Shown: piece after piece, positions 45,101-55,899 of the stretch
Numbering within the stretch: the first letter of the stretch is position 1
Layout: each line of letters begins with the position of its first letter
DNA from: Macrosoma leucophasiata
Lineage: Eukaryota; Arthropoda; Insecta; Lepidoptera; Hedylidae
Assembly (NCBI GenBank): GCA_036365455.1
Contig: JAWQUS010000008.1
Location: forward strand, 20,815,501 to 20,879,500
Length of the DNA: 64,000 nucleotides
Direction of reading: 5' to 3'
Made by a program: the position numbers and the translations under genes
Notes under the pieces: generated by a model
Databases searched by the model: none
Seen by the model: only the letters and a program-made list of their open reading frames with translations
Told to the model about the DNA's origin: nothing

Positions 45101-48100
45101 GAGTGTGTACTCGTACATTCAGGAGTAATATGGTGCAAATACAAAGACCAAATCCATCTGATTAGTCTTTACTTTACCGGCCGTTTTTGCCTACCTCAAA
45201 CAGTAATAGCCCTTGTACTAGCGAATTCAGTACATGCGTGGTTGATTCTCCTTTCATCGAGCGTCAGGCGAGGAAAGGGGAGTCAACCAAATCAAAGTAG
45301 CGAACTATATTTTAGATCTATGAATATTTCTGTCCTTGGAAATCCTTCATTTTATGGCCAATAGAGCCGTGATAATTAATTTGAAAATTAATATTATCAT
45401 TACAATAAACTTGTTACAGGTGAGAAAAAAGTGGTTGGTGGAACGGCGTTCGATTTTAGAGTACCACGAGTTTTGAGGACCATGCTACCAAAAATACCGA
45501 TGGGTGGATATGATGTGAACTACTGTGTCACACAGGGCACTGTTCAGGATATCACTTTCCATGCTAGGTACGTAAGATAATGATACTGATTCTTATAGGT
45601 TAGGATCCCACTGCAAAATCATTTCGTTCATCCAGATATGCTGCAAACCTAATTTTTATGCATATTTAAATTCTAAAGAATTCATTATATTCTAGTGGAA
45701 CGGTTTGACCGCCATTGTTCGGTCGACTGAATGGACTAGAGGAAAATTCTCTCCCAGTAGAAGAAATTTCTTCCGCTAGTGGGCGGTGGAGTCGTTACGT
45801 CCCGACGCCAGTAAACTGAATAACATGACAAAAACCCCAAAATGACTACAATGAAAAGCACAAATTATACTATAATAGGATCCATATTTATAAAGGGTTA
45901 AGCATGGCCCCGCGGCTGATGTAGATCGGAAGCGATCTACTCGGTTAAGCGATGCGGGCGCGGTCGGTTGGCCACTAACCCTTATTTACACCAACCCGCA
46001 TTGGAGCAGCGTGGTGGAGCAAGCTCCAGGCCTCCTCCCAAGAAGGGGAAAGACTCGTGCCCAGCAGTGGGACGTATCAAGGGTTGCCATTATTATTATT
46101 TATAAAGGATGCAGGCAACACGTCTACCAATTGTGTCACTCTCAAAATCAATGTTGGCGGTACTTTAACATCATTGTATTCATTAATTACAGAGTTGTGC
46201 ACCCTGGTACGGGCAGAGCTCTAGAATTGTACAGCAATCAACCGGGGATGCAATTGTACACTGGAAACCTGTTACCTGACCCGGATAGGATCATTGAGGT
46301 GAAGTTTTGAACTACTAGGTATAAGTTAGGGGTTTTCTATTCAAGTGGTGTTTCTTCCTTTGGTGACACGTGGTTTAGCGATAACTAAACTCAAGTATGG
46401 CATCGCTATTACCTACGCATATTGCCAGTGTCAAGTAAAACGATATTTCGTATTCGTAATTCGTAATAAGCAGCGTAAAGAGTTAGTCAGTCAGTTTATC
46501 AGTCCGTCAGTCACAGTTATTCGAGTAAAGCGATGGCTACTTTACCAGAACAATCACAATGACGTTTTGGAGGTAACCTGAAAGGCCGTGTTTTTGGACT
46601 ATTATTCTATTTCATTATACACGGGCATTGTAATAAGCCTATAGCAAACAAAATGCCACCAACTTTATTTAATATAACTCAAAAATACACCAAGGAAACT
46701 AAATAAAATAAGAGCACCACGCGCCTCTTTCAAGGTTAGCTTAAACTCCCGAGCGCTATACTTGATCATAAGAGTACGATGCGCGCGAGCAAGATATCTG
46801 TAGAAAGTAACCGATTGTGTGTTTGTGCAGTCACCGGGGGAAGGAGAGGAAGGCGAGAATGGATCTGAGTCAGGAGCGAGCGAGACAGGCAGTGAAGAGT
46901 CGAATGAGGAAGGAGAGGAGATGATAGATGATAAAGAGGTGATTGACAGAATCTATTATTAATTTAGTGTTCCTAAGGTGGGATCGAGAGTCTTTCTCAG
47001 CATACGATAATGCTAAACAACGGTGGCAGATAGATTAGATAATGTCTTTATTGAATACTCTCGTCTTTAATACATTGAGGTCTTTGGTTTTTATTAAGAT
47101 GCCTATAAGCTACAGCATTCATTTACCATGATTGTGAACTGTCTGCTAGTTTGCCACTTTATGACATAAAAAGAAACTGCAAGTATGAAAATTGGATGGA
47201 TCAACACTTTGCATACCAACATGTGATATTCATATTTTTTTAAGAATTTCAACATGCGTTTATTTTTTAATTTGTAAGGATGACCAAAGTTTGAAACATG
47301 AGAATGTAGAGTACCAAAACTAAAGAGGAGAATACAGATATTTGCTTTCTTTAAAGGAAATAAAAATATACCTCCATACGAATTTAAAGGGTATTAGTGG
47401 CCCACCACCATCCGCCCGAGGCAGTTAAAACAACCTACGATATATATATTATGTACTTTTCTTTATTTCCAGGGAAAAAAGGCATATGGCTACGTCCCAC
47501 TTACTGGCAAACAGGGCGCCATCTATAGAAAACACGGACTTTTCTGTTTAATGCCTCAGAATTATCCAGATGCCGTAAACCATGTTAGTATCTCTCTATT
47601 TTTTTTACGTAATGGAAGTGACAAACAAGCTTGCAATTCACATTGATGTTAAGTGATGACTGCAGCCTATAGACACCCACACAAAGACCAAGGTCAAAAT
47701 GCAGATGGGTTACCACTCCTTTGGCCTAAGGTGTTATGCCTCTGTGCCGGAAATTACAGGGCGGTACAAAATGACAGTACACGGTGTAATTTTTATGTAT
47801 GTACTCCCGCGGGTAAATAATTATGATATGGCTTGGTTCAAATCGATCTTTTTTTCTTTTAGTTATACCGTATCAAAGTCATGTAAGCTGTGAATAGAAA
47901 TAGATATGGAAATAGACATAGAAAATATTTTTATTTCGAATAGATCTTTACAGATACTTTCAAAACGTCAATAAATCATAAACTACCTAGAGCGAATAAC
48001 CATTACATATAGTAAAAGCAAAATCATATATTAATAGTAAATTAAAAATTAAAATTTAAACTACTTGGTTAAAACATAATAATCATAAAATTTTTCAATT

Positions 48101-49729
48101 ACTTCAATGATAATAAATGAAGAAAAAGAAAAACTTATTCGTCAAGATCAATGTTATTCACTTAGCAGAGTTCCAAGTGCAGTCACTACTGAGAAGAACT
48201 CCGCTACCCAACAAACTCAGCAAGAGCTCTTTTAAATGAGAGCTTAAATCTAGTACAGATTATCGTGAAAAATCAAATAATGTCAACGTCCATAGCATAT
48301 AGATGCAAATAAACTGCTATCAACTAAATGTGATGTAGCTCCTGCAAACCAGAACAGACCAGTCCCCACCAACAGCACCCGTTCACGAGTATGACGCATG
48401 TGACAGCCATTGCCCTCCTCGACCATTTTAGAGGGAAGTGAGCAACTCGCCACACGACGCCGCTGAATTTTATGCATATCACTGTTTTTCACTTTCTGAC
48501 GTTGCCAGCGCACTGGTATAGGTGTGTGGTTACAATTTGGGCTTTTGTATACTGAATAATGTCGTACAAACAATTGGAGACTAAGGAGAACCTTAACGCA
48601 CTTAGTAAACATAATATTATATCAGAGCCCCTAGAGCTATATATTACAACAATACCACTGAAGGCATATCGTTCTGTCGCGGGAAAACGACTACTAAATT
48701 TCAATTCGTATACTTTAGTACCTATTTTTGTATTACTATAAAAAAAAAAATTTACCTAAGACATGATGAGAAATAGACTGACACTGTTAACAGCTAGTAA
48801 GCGTTTCTTTTTCCACCAACGCAGAGATCTGATTACCCCTAACTGGCCACACGCGGCACGTTGATCCATCGCGAGTTAGGCCGTAGATCTTTAGTAGGCG
48901 CTTTTGGCGGCACAACTTGTAAATATGCCAGTGTATAGTTTATTGCTCTTTGGGATTGGATCTGTTTACTGTCACTCGGTGATAAGAGACCTGATTTATA
49001 AAAAACTGTATTTTGAAATAATAATATGCGCCCCTTTTTTTTTCTCTTACATAAATCACTGGACGCAGATTTCATACTAAATGTTTGTATTGTCAGTCTG
49101 TCTTATAATGTTTACTGGTGGTAGAGCTCCAGTGATGGAGCTCGCGGGCGTAGGCACCACCGCATTACCTAATATATTTGCCGTTAAATGGTAGTGTTCA
49201 GCACTATCATGTTTCGGTCAGGTGGTAATGTACGGCTCTGTAATTTCCGGCACAGAGGCATAACACCTAATGCCTCAGGAGTGGCAGCGCATTTGCATTT
49301 TGACCTCTGGTCATTGTGTGGGTGTCTATAGGCTGCAGTCATCACTTAACATCAATGTGAACTGCACGCTTGTTTGCAACTTTTATAACATAAAAAAAAA
49401 AATGTATAAGCATATAGTTAAACGTTGGACTAGGTCTGGACAAAGAAGATATTAAAGAAAAACATCAAGAGACATTAAGATGCCTTCTGCCATTTGATTA
49501 ACGGCCAGTAGATGACAAAATGTTTTTTTTTTAGGTTTATGGAACCTTAAAAAACCTAGCTTCTAGGCAAGGGTTCGCTCTACGCATTCCGATGACAAAT
49601 TTTAATAATAGTACAAAATTAACTTTTTCCTTGCAGAAAAACTTTCCAAATTCAGTGTTGAATCCGGGCGAGGTGTATGTTCATCGAATTTATTACAAAT
49701 TCGGACTTCTACTTGGTAGATATGTGTGA
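42132..49729 (+). CDS. Aldose 1-epimerase (galactose mutarotase) family protein, probable pseudoenzyme, 10 exons, 476 aa
   Basis: Exons: 42132-42440, 42916-43009, 43206-43369, 44075-44284, 44868-44955, 45420-45567, 46193-46298, 46831-46938, 47473-47583 and 49637-49729. All introns are GT-AG, phases match, and the sum is 1431 nt to TGA. Family landmarks in order: VITYGATITS (104-113), NPYFGATIGRYAN (141-153), GFDKVNW (186-192), NLTSAPFFNLAG (247-258), GTAFDFR (296-302), GGYDVNYC (317-324), QLYTGNLL (358-365), PQNYPDAVNH (437-446) and a PGE motif near the C-terminus. The family interconverts alpha and beta aldoses with a His/Glu pair. Here the Arg of GRxANR is Leu154, the LHGG His is Asn181, the NHSYFN His is Ala251 and the CLETQN Glu is Met436, while the sugar-binding Asp320 stays. 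Residues 1-100 are a charged extension and 374-409 an acidic insert, both unlike typical ~340-residue mutarotases. The clean exons argue for a functional protein without epimerase activity. Confidence 0.88.
43063..43135 (+). repeat. Family A repeat, 3' end fragment in mutarotase intron 2
   Basis: AGCGGTAATTACGCTCCTGCC, CATGTGAACTGTATGCCTG and ACAAAAAAATAAT, diverged. Similar scraps lie at 1985-2110, 29245-29330, 40515-40570 and 47085-47178. Confidence 0.45.
43414..43675 (-). mobile_element. Helitron-like element in mutarotase intron 3
   Basis: Reverse of the usual order: CTAGCTGACCTGGCAAACTTC at the low end, AATCGGTCCAGCCGTTCTCG in the middle and a TATATATA run at the high end. Confidence 0.55.
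43800..44035 (-). repeat. Family A repeat, reverse, in mutarotase intron 3
   Basis: GGCATACAAGCATGCAGCTT, GCAGATGCGTTGCCACCCCT to ACTCTACCATCAGTTA. It ends about 40 bp before exon 4. Confidence 0.75.
44379..44735 (+). mobile_element. 5S-rRNA-like SINE, copy 4, in mutarotase intron 4
   Basis: Full-length copy between exons 4 and 5 of the mutarotase-like gene, same orientation as the gene. Confidence 0.75.
45690..45815 (-). repeat. Family E repeat, reverse, in mutarotase intron 6
   Basis: GTGGAACGGTTTGACCGCCAT, GTAGAAGAAATTTCTTCCGC and GGGCGGTGGAGTCGTTACG; the GATCGCC half is missing. Confidence 0.65.
45902..46105 (+). mobile_element. 5S-rRNA-like SINE, copy 5, internally deleted, in mutarotase intron 6
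   Basis: The head up to GGGCGCGGTCGG joins directly to GTTGGCCACTAACCC, losing box C and about 150 bp of the body; tail intact. Confidence 0.72.
46365..46613 (+). repeat. Repeat shared with 59328-59553, in mutarotase intron 7
   Basis: AAGTAAAACGATATTTCGTAT, CAGTTTATCAGTCCGTCAGT, GCGATGGCTACTTTACCAGA and GTGTTTTTGGACTATTATTC match the partner copy in order and orientation. Confidence 0.7.
46831..46938 (+). CDS. Exon 8 of the mutarotase-like gene: 36-residue acidic insert
   Basis: This exon is a multiple of three (108 nt) and sits between two phase-0 introns, so it could be skipped without changing frame. It encodes residues 374-409, about 15 of 36 being Glu or Asp, the rest mostly Gly and Ser. 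It falls between the YTGNLL strand and the GKxGAIYRKH segment. Standard mutarotases have only a short loop there, next to the sugar pocket. The codons are GA-rich (gag/gaa/gga), suggesting growth from a purine-rich repeat. Confidence 0.6.
47605..47770 (-). repeat. Family A repeat, reverse, truncated, in mutarotase intron 9
   Basis: TTTTTTTACGTAATGGAAGTG to CCGGAAATTACAGGGCGGTAC; starts 20 bp after exon 9. Confidence 0.75.
47900..48260 (-). repeat. Possible LINE 3' UTR fragment in mutarotase intron 9
   Basis: AT-rich stretch ending GTGCAGTCACTACTGAGAAGAA and CTCAGCAAGAGCTCTTTTAA, words I associate with Lepidopteran non-LTR 3' regions. No coding remnant. Confidence 0.35.
48283..48612 (-). CDS. 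Open frame of 109 codons inside mutarotase intron 9, unknown
   Basis: An uninterrupted minus-strand frame with ATG at 48612. The N-terminus (MFTKCVKVLLSLQLFVRHYS) is basic and hydrophobic with Arg and no acid, like a mitochondrial presequence with a possible cut after the Tyr-Ser. A hydrophobic stretch near residues 79-98 (VLLVGTGLFWFAGATSHLV) could span a membrane. The middle is basic. I recognise no family. It lies antisense in a repeat-rich intron, next to sequence that looks like a LINE tail, so it may be chance or transposon-derived. Confidence 0.22.
   Translation of the reverse strand: MFTKCVKVLLSLQLFVRHYSVYKSPNCNHTPIPVRWQRQKVKNSDMHKIQRRRVASCSLPSKMVEEGNGCHMRHTRERVLLVGTGLFWFAGATSHLVDSSLFASICYGR
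49112..49400 (+). repeat. Family A repeat, full length, in mutarotase intron 9
   Basis: TTACTGGTGGTAGAGCTCCAG to TTATAACATAAAAAAAAAA. Confidence 0.8.
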
Positions 49730-49748
49730 TAACACTTGACTTGGAATG

Positions 49749-49754
49749 AATAAA
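49749..49754 (+). promoter_or_regulatory. Polyadenylation signal of the mutarotase-like gene
   Basis: AATAAA 20 bp after the TGA at 49727-49729. The short 3' UTR fits the last exon call. Confidence 0.6.
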
Positions 49755-50017
49755 AATTGAAATTATGGTACATGGTTATAAAAATGTTTTTTGTTAATAA
49801 ATACTTTTTACGTATGCTTATTATTTATTTCGCCAAAAAGCTTATTAATTTCGTAAAAGATATCATCTAATATCTTTGAATTTCGTAGAAAGTACAGGAA
49901 AAGAAAATAAAATACTAGGTGTGTTTCATGTTCTTGCTATAATGATAAGGTATGTATGTGGATGTCTTAAATTGTTTGGAAATTAGGACCTCAGTGAAAA
50001 ATTAAGAATTTTTTTTT

Positions 50018-50282
50018 ATGTTATGAAAGTGTGCAGCTCACATTGATGTTAAGTGATGACTGCAGCCTATATCTATAGGCTCCCGCAGATAAACTAGAGA
50101 CCAAAATGCAGATGCGTTACCACTCCTGAGGCTTTAGGTGTTATGCTTACAGGGCCGTACATTAATTACCACCTGACCGGAACACGATAGTGCTGAACAC
50201 TACCATTTAGCGGCCAGTATATTAGGTAATGCGGTGCTGCCTACGCCCGCGAGCTCCGCTGGAGCCCTACCACCAGTTAAAT
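50018..50282 (-). repeat. Family A repeat, reverse
   Basis: TTTTTTATGTTATGAAAGTG, GATGTTAAGTGATGACTGCA to CCCTACCACCAGTTAA, just after the mutarotase-like gene. Confidence 0.75.
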
Positions 50283-50742
50283 AATGAAAAGCGGCCAAGC
50301 GTGAGGCGGACTCGCCCACGAAGGGAAGGGGAAGGGCCCACGAAGGGGAATAGTAGCAAGTAATACCTAACTGCCTGAATTTTCACCACCTTAGAATATA
50401 ATTAGGGTATATTCCATACTATCATTTTTATGAGAATCGGAAACAACTTTGTGATCAATAGCAAGTGGCCAGTAAGTATAATAGTTTGCGTTGATGGTTT
50501 GTGATTTAGTGATACAGGCCACACCTGTGTGCTAAGAAATTTGGCACTCTGAATAATTGCGGATCTGTATTACACGGTATCTTATCTTATTGAGGGGTCA
50601 GCTGTTACACTGGGACACTTCGACCTATTGGGATCTATATTCCCGGGTTGAACACAAAAGACCAACTCCAAGACTATATACTATCATCCATTGTCCCTTT
50701 AAATATATCTGAGATGTATTTAATGGTAACTGGTAACTGATT

Positions 50743-51020
50743 AACTGCCTCGGTAGCCTAGTGGTAGCAGGCCACTACTACACTGAGGTCCTGGGTTCGA
50801 TTCCCGGGTAGGGGGTTATCAGAGATAATGGTGTAAAGTCTCCTTTACTCCAGTACCTCGAAGTTTGGTAATGTGCCCGGAGATATCAACAGGTTCGCCA
50901 CCTGTTGTTACATGGGCCAAAAAAGTAACCGGCGAATCGTGGGTGTTTGCATGTATGCTTGAATGCACGCACCCTCTGCCTACCCCTTCGAGGATTACAG
51001 GCGTGAAGTTACGTTATTTA
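50743..51020 (+). mobile_element. tRNA-headed SINE (family B), nearly full length
   Basis: The head GCCTCGGTAGCCTAGTGG (A box) and GGGTTCGATTCCCGGG (B box) is tRNA-like. The body carries GGTAATGTGCCCGGAGAT, GGCGAATCGTGGGTGTTTGC and the end CAGGCGTGAAGTTACGTTA. Confidence 0.8.
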
Positions 51021-51245
51021 ATGGTATCCCTAATGTACAGTACTTTATAATCTCCCGGTGTAGAATATGCAATCCGAGGATCTTCATACGCTTACCAGCA
51101 AGGCCATCACATTGGCATAAGAGATGTTCCATTGTCTCCTCGTGCTCAGCAAAAGCTCTGCGCAGTGAATCTTCACCCAGGTGCATCCGCTGTAGGTGCT
51201 ACCTCGTGCCAAAATGGCCTGTGAAAACTCCCAATAAAAAAGCAT
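51005..51245 (-). mobile_element. LINE RNase H-downstream fragment (HxxxC zinc-knuckle-like)
   Basis: The minus strand reads GQAILARGSTYSGCTW-like and, in a second frame, EETMEHLLCQCDGLAGKRMKILG. The E.EE..EHLLC.C..L..R...LG motif ends Jockey/R1-type ORF2 proteins. It directly abuts the SINE at 50743-51020. Confidence 0.68.
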
Positions 51246-51469
51246 TAGCAAACTAAAAAAAAAATACACGGTAAGTAACTAACTGAAACACTACTAGCGC
51301 TCACATAACAGCAATAAAGTGTTCTTTGGTGATAGTGAAAACTAGCATTTTGCAGATGATGTGGCCTTCCTTGCCTACACTCTTTAACTGATATATTGGA
51401 GCTCTACCTCCAGCAGCATTCAGTTCTATTTAGTAAGCAGAACGCTCTAACAGGGAATTTTAAATTGCA

Positions 51470-51705
51470 GCTGAAATAATAAATAAATAAATACGCGTAC
51501 ACTCACAGTCCCATACTACGTATTTATATTCCTGTATCGTGGTTACCATTGAACATACACAACACGTACACAAACGCCCACACCCGGCAACAAATATCAG
51601 TAAGCCATACAAATAGGGATCGAATAGTATAGTAGGGATCGAAGCCGCGACCCATCGAATCAAACGGTCGTCTCACACCGCTGGACTACCTGGGTCGTCA
51701 GTTCA
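51470..51705 (-). mobile_element. tRNA-headed SINE (family C)
   Basis: Reverse copy: ACAAACGCCCACACCCGG, then GCCATACAAATAGGGATCG, GAATCAAACGGTCGTCTCAC and CCGCTGGACTACCTGGGTCG. Confidence 0.72.
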
Positions 51706-51767
51706 TTCCAATACGTTCACAGCTGGACAAAGTCTTCCCTAAAGAAGACAATAACATATTTACTACT

Positions 51768-52362
51768 TGCTGTACCCGGCGCGGGTTGCTACGCCAGCAA
51801 CAAAAATAAATTTAAGAAAAATAATCTGGTGGTAACTACCATCTACCACTATCCATTATTATTTATTATAACCCACCACGCCTTCCCATGGCCCCACCAA
51901 CCATCCTGGTTATATGGGCTGAATCGCGGGAAATGCGCGAACTGCTCCTAGCTTATATCGCGCGCGCATGTGTTCTTGACTTCCTACAAGTTCTTTACTC
52001 TCAGTGTTCATGCGTCCCTAGTGACACTCTCCCCTTTCTGGGGCATGACGCCACAGCCGCGCCTTCGGCTCCTGCTTCCGGTCGTCCTGTGTTTGTGCTG
52101 CTGGGGACTCGGGGACAGCGGGAATAAACCAATTAAAAATACATCATCATACTGATTTTCATGACAATCGGTTTGAATGGGACAGAAGTTGCTACTCTGC
52201 AGCGCCACCTGGTGGCGAGTTACATCTATGAACATGTCATATTCGTTTCCTCTGTGTACAAATACATGGTCGTACTGATTTTCATGACAATCGGTCCAGT
52301 AGTTTTTGAGTTCATCGATGACATACAGACAAACATTATTTATATATATATATATACTGAAT
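51768..52362 (-). mobile_element. Helitron-like element
   Basis: ACTACTTGCTGTACCCGGCG at the low end and two copies of ACTGATTTTCATGACAATCGG, then GACATACAGACAAACATTA and TATATATA at the high end. A GC-rich block (52010-52110) with CCGCGCC lies inside. Confidence 0.5.
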
Positions 52363-52393
52363 TTATTGCATGAAAGGGTTCGGCTCCCTGTAA

Positions 52394-52442
52394 GGTATTT
52401 TCTATTACACGAGGAAGAGCCATACCTATAATAGAAAATACC
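52394..52442. repeat. Short hairpin, 14-bp arms, 21-nt loop
   Basis: GGTATTTTCTATTA and its exact reverse complement, 52394-52407 and 52429-52442, between two Helitron-like elements. Confidence 0.7.
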
Positions 52443-52496
52443 ATATCATGTACAGACAGTACTCAGTTAAAATTTTATTATACGTAGGTATAGACT

Positions 52497-52690
52497 AGCG
52501 GTCCGCCCTGGCTTCGCACGGTTGCAATTACACTATCATTATAAAATATATAGCCTATAGCACTCCTGAATAGTGTTGCTTTCTGATTGTGAAAGAATTT
52601 TCATGATCGGTTCAGTATTTCCGTAGATTCCTTACAAACGAACATTCAAATTTACAAACCATACCACTTTATATAGTAAAGATATATAGT
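52497..52690 (-). mobile_element. Helitron-like short element
   Basis: CTAGCGGTCCGCCCTGGCTT, GAATTTTCATGATCGGTTCAG and a TTATATAGTAAAGATATA end. A sibling fragment lies at 3222-3330. Confidence 0.5.
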
Positions 52691-52934
52691 AAAGATAAGA
52701 CGCGATATACTATGGGTTCACCCGAGTATGCTCGCGAGAAATAAATATTTGCCTGCCTATCCGTTCAGGGAACACAGGCGTGTAGTTACATAAATTTATT
52801 TTACGTTGAGAGGATTGGGCTTTAATCTACCATGCAAGCCTAATGTGCATGCGAATTTAAATCCGTAAGGAGTGCAATAAACCCGTCATGCCGCAAGGCT
52901 TATTCATAAAGTGATTCTTTTTTTTTAATCCACT

Positions 52935-53225
52935 TTTACGTAACTTCACGCCTGTAATCCCCGAAGGGGTAGGCAGAGGTAAATGCATGCATTCAAGCAT
53001 ACATGCACACACCCACGATTCGCCGGTTACGTTTTTGGCTCATGTAACAGGTGGCGAGCCTGTTGACATCTCCGGGCACATTATAAAAACTTCGAGGTAA
53101 GGGCAAATTTCCAGAAAATGGGAAAATCCCAATTAAACCAGAAATAAAGGACTTTAAACCATTATCTCTGATAAACCCCCTACCCGGGAAACGAACCCAG
53201 AACCTCAGCGAAGTAGTAGGGGTAG
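52935..53225 (-). mobile_element. tRNA-headed SINE (family B)
   Basis: Reverse copy with GTAACTTCACGCCTGTAATC and CCCGGGAAACGAACCCAG; the A box is decayed. Confidence 0.78.
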
Positions 53226-53539
53226 AACTAATTTTATTTGGAGGCTTTTGTCTGGTGCAGGTGTCAGCCCCATCATATCCTAATCTACAATATACACCTA
53301 TTCATTGAGTAAGACACTTTATGTAATGATATAAAACTTAACAATGATTTTGCTGCGCCACTAAACGGTTGTCCTAATAAAGCTGTTATTGCTCCTATTT
53401 CATACTTATTGATTTTATATGTTTGCATAAATAATTCTCTTTCTCCTACAAGTTTTACACATTCTACGAGTTTAAGATGGACAACATTCTTCGTACCACA
53501 GTTAACACAGTTGGAAGAAGCTACTTCCCTCATTAAAAA

Positions 53540-54735
53540 TCCGAATTGATTCGAGGGATAGTGGCCAGAACGAAACCTATGTGCTTATATATTAAAACTT
53601 CTGATAACATTACTTTGCATAAAGCAAGGGATTTGAGAAGACTGAGACATTGCCACTTCAGCTTAGAGATCTGCTTGGCTATGTCAGCGACTTTCGTTCG
53701 CCTACGGATTTCTTCATTTCTGATTCGATCCAGTAGGGAAACGCCGAGCATAGCTTTTTCCATTGATCGCTGAGTGACTTGGAGCTTTCGTACGAGACCC
53801 ATAGTGAGAGACCACGTCTCGGCACCGTAGGTCATCACCGGTAAAAAGGCACTGGTTAAAGACTTTCGTCTTCAAAGCCTGCGGGATGTTAGCCGAGAAA
53901 ACGCTCCTTAACTTCCCGAACGCTGAACCCAGCCGTGTTGGATTTGGCGAATGACCTCTTCCTCGAAATTCGACCTGCCTAGTAATGTAGTTTGTCCTAA
54001 ATAGATATATTCGTCGACAACTTCGAGGATCAAGTTCCCAACGGACGCTGGAATGGACGGTACAAGGTTATCGAACATGACCTTGGTCTTATTCATGGTC
54101 ATTTTAAGGCCCACTCTTTAGGACACTCGATTGAGGTCTTCAAGTATTGTGCAGCGATTCTGCCATGACTATAATATCGTCATAAGTCGTGGATTCGCCG
54201 TTGACATTGATGGCTAGTCCATCCCATTCCAGGAGCTGGTTGGTGAAGAGCAGAGGTGAAATGACATCTCCCTGTCTTACTCCCCTCTGCAAAGGAATCG
54301 CCTTCGTGCATTGGTCCTGTACTCGGACTGACATGGTGGCATTTTTATACAGACACTTCAACGAAAACAGCTTGTAGACATGGCTCAGAAGCGAGATGGG
54401 TCTATAATTCTTCAATAGGGCTTTATCACCTTTTTTGAAGAAAAGTGGTGCTTTGCCGCGCCTCGGTTCCATGCTTCTGGCGTAGTACCTTCGAATAGGA
54501 CTGATTTAAAGACCTCTGAAGGACTCTCAGTAACAGAGATCCACTCGCTTACAGAAGCTCTGTCGTGACTCCGTCCTCTCCAGGCGCCTTGTTGTTCTTA
54601 AGCGGTTTGAGGGCCATCCTAATCTCGTACAGGCTAATGTCCGGGATATCTTCGGTATAATGTCGGATTAATTTGGCTCTCGGGTCTCTGACCAAATCAG
54701 AGGCAGGTTGTGCGACCGAGGTATACAATGGAGCA
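53540..54735 (-). mobile_element. RTE-like LINE RT fragment, decayed
   Basis: Read on the minus strand: a start near 54735 with LKPLKNNKAPGEDG, then FKKGDKALLKNYRPISLLS, PLQRGVRQGDVISPLLF, TYDDIIVMAES where YADD is expected, MTMNKTKVMF, VDEYIYLG, TYGAETWSLT and a block ending SKLKWQ. This order is that of RTE-like (craniofacial-development-protein-2-like) reverse transcriptases. The active-site Ala is lost and frames shift at least twice. The C-terminal tail is missing. Confidence 0.82.
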
Positions 54736-55063
54736 CATTACAATAAATATTCAAATAATATATTCTCAACCAGTTTTTAAAACAGTAATCATTTGAACTA
54801 TAAATCATATATTTATAATCATCGCTCTAAAAATCTTTACAAGAAACAGTCTATTATAACAAAAATACTTTAAAACTGTGGGATAAACAGACCAACATCT
54901 CATCGCATAATTGACCCACTTTATTCAGGTGTACTGCATAAACATTAACTAATTTTAAATCCTAAGTGAGAGTTTATATTAATTATCTATCAGGTCTTTT
55001 ATAAGATAAGTATACGAAAAATTCGTGTTGAGAAAATGAACATTCTAAGAATATTGAACCATT

Positions 55064-55617
55064 ATAAAAAAACCGGTCAAGTGCGTGTCGGAACACGCGC
55101 AGTGTAGGGTTCCGTAGTTACAGAGTAAGAGATGTAATTAAAAAAATGATTAATTATTTTCTATGGACTAGTTCGAAATTTTCGAGTAAAATACATTTGG
55201 TCGACTATTACTCGCAAACTTGTAAAGCCAACTTAGATGTGATAGTTTTCCTTTTAATTTCGTTATATGTAGCTACTACTGCCGTAACGTTTGAATTTCT
55301 AACAATAGCCGTTTAGTCTGTAGGGTCACTTGAGTCTGTCACTTGAGTCTAACGAAAATTTGCACTTTAAAGCTTAATAAGTCACGTACAGTTAACTAAA
55401 TTGAAAAATGATGTTCGGACACCCATAATATTTTTAAAAGACCTATCCATCGACACCCCACACTAAAAAAAAACTGTCCTCGCGTTACAAGTAGGGGAGG
55501 TTACCCTAAATATTTTTTTTTCGTGTTTTTATTCTACCACTTTGTCGGCGTAATTAAGGTGTATACTGGTACCAAATTTCAAGTCCCTAGTACTAACAGT
55601 TTTTGCGCTAAACCGCG

Positions 55618-55656
<39 letters not shown>

Positions 55657-55724
55657 GGACAGACAGACAGACGGACATGGCGAAACTATAAGGGTTCCTT
55701 GTTTACTACGGAACCCTAAAAACA
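55064..55724 (+). repeat. Interspersed repeat with GGAC/AGAC microsatellite (ACCGGTCAAGTGCG ... GGAACCCTAAAAA)
   Basis: Starts AAACCGGTCAAGTGCGTGTC, carries a (CAGA)n/(CGGA)n run at 55617-55675, and ends GGCGAAACTATAAGGGTTCC to CGGAACCCTAAAAA. This layout is widespread in Lepidopteran DNA. No open frame. Confidence 0.65.
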
Positions 55725-55899
55725 CAAGAAGTAAACGAATACTTTTTACTATTTTTATGACCGGAATAAATTGTCAATTTCGCCACGGGGATCCATTACA
55801 GTGTATTTTTTAAAAATATACTCAGTTTCAAGGTTTTTTTACGTGTGCACTTTTAGCGAGACCAATGACCGACAATTAACAGTAAATCAAATTATTGTA

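Noticed and set aside
45062..45364. 100-codon frame in mutarotase intron 5
   Set aside because: No domain, and the flanking exons join in phase without it.
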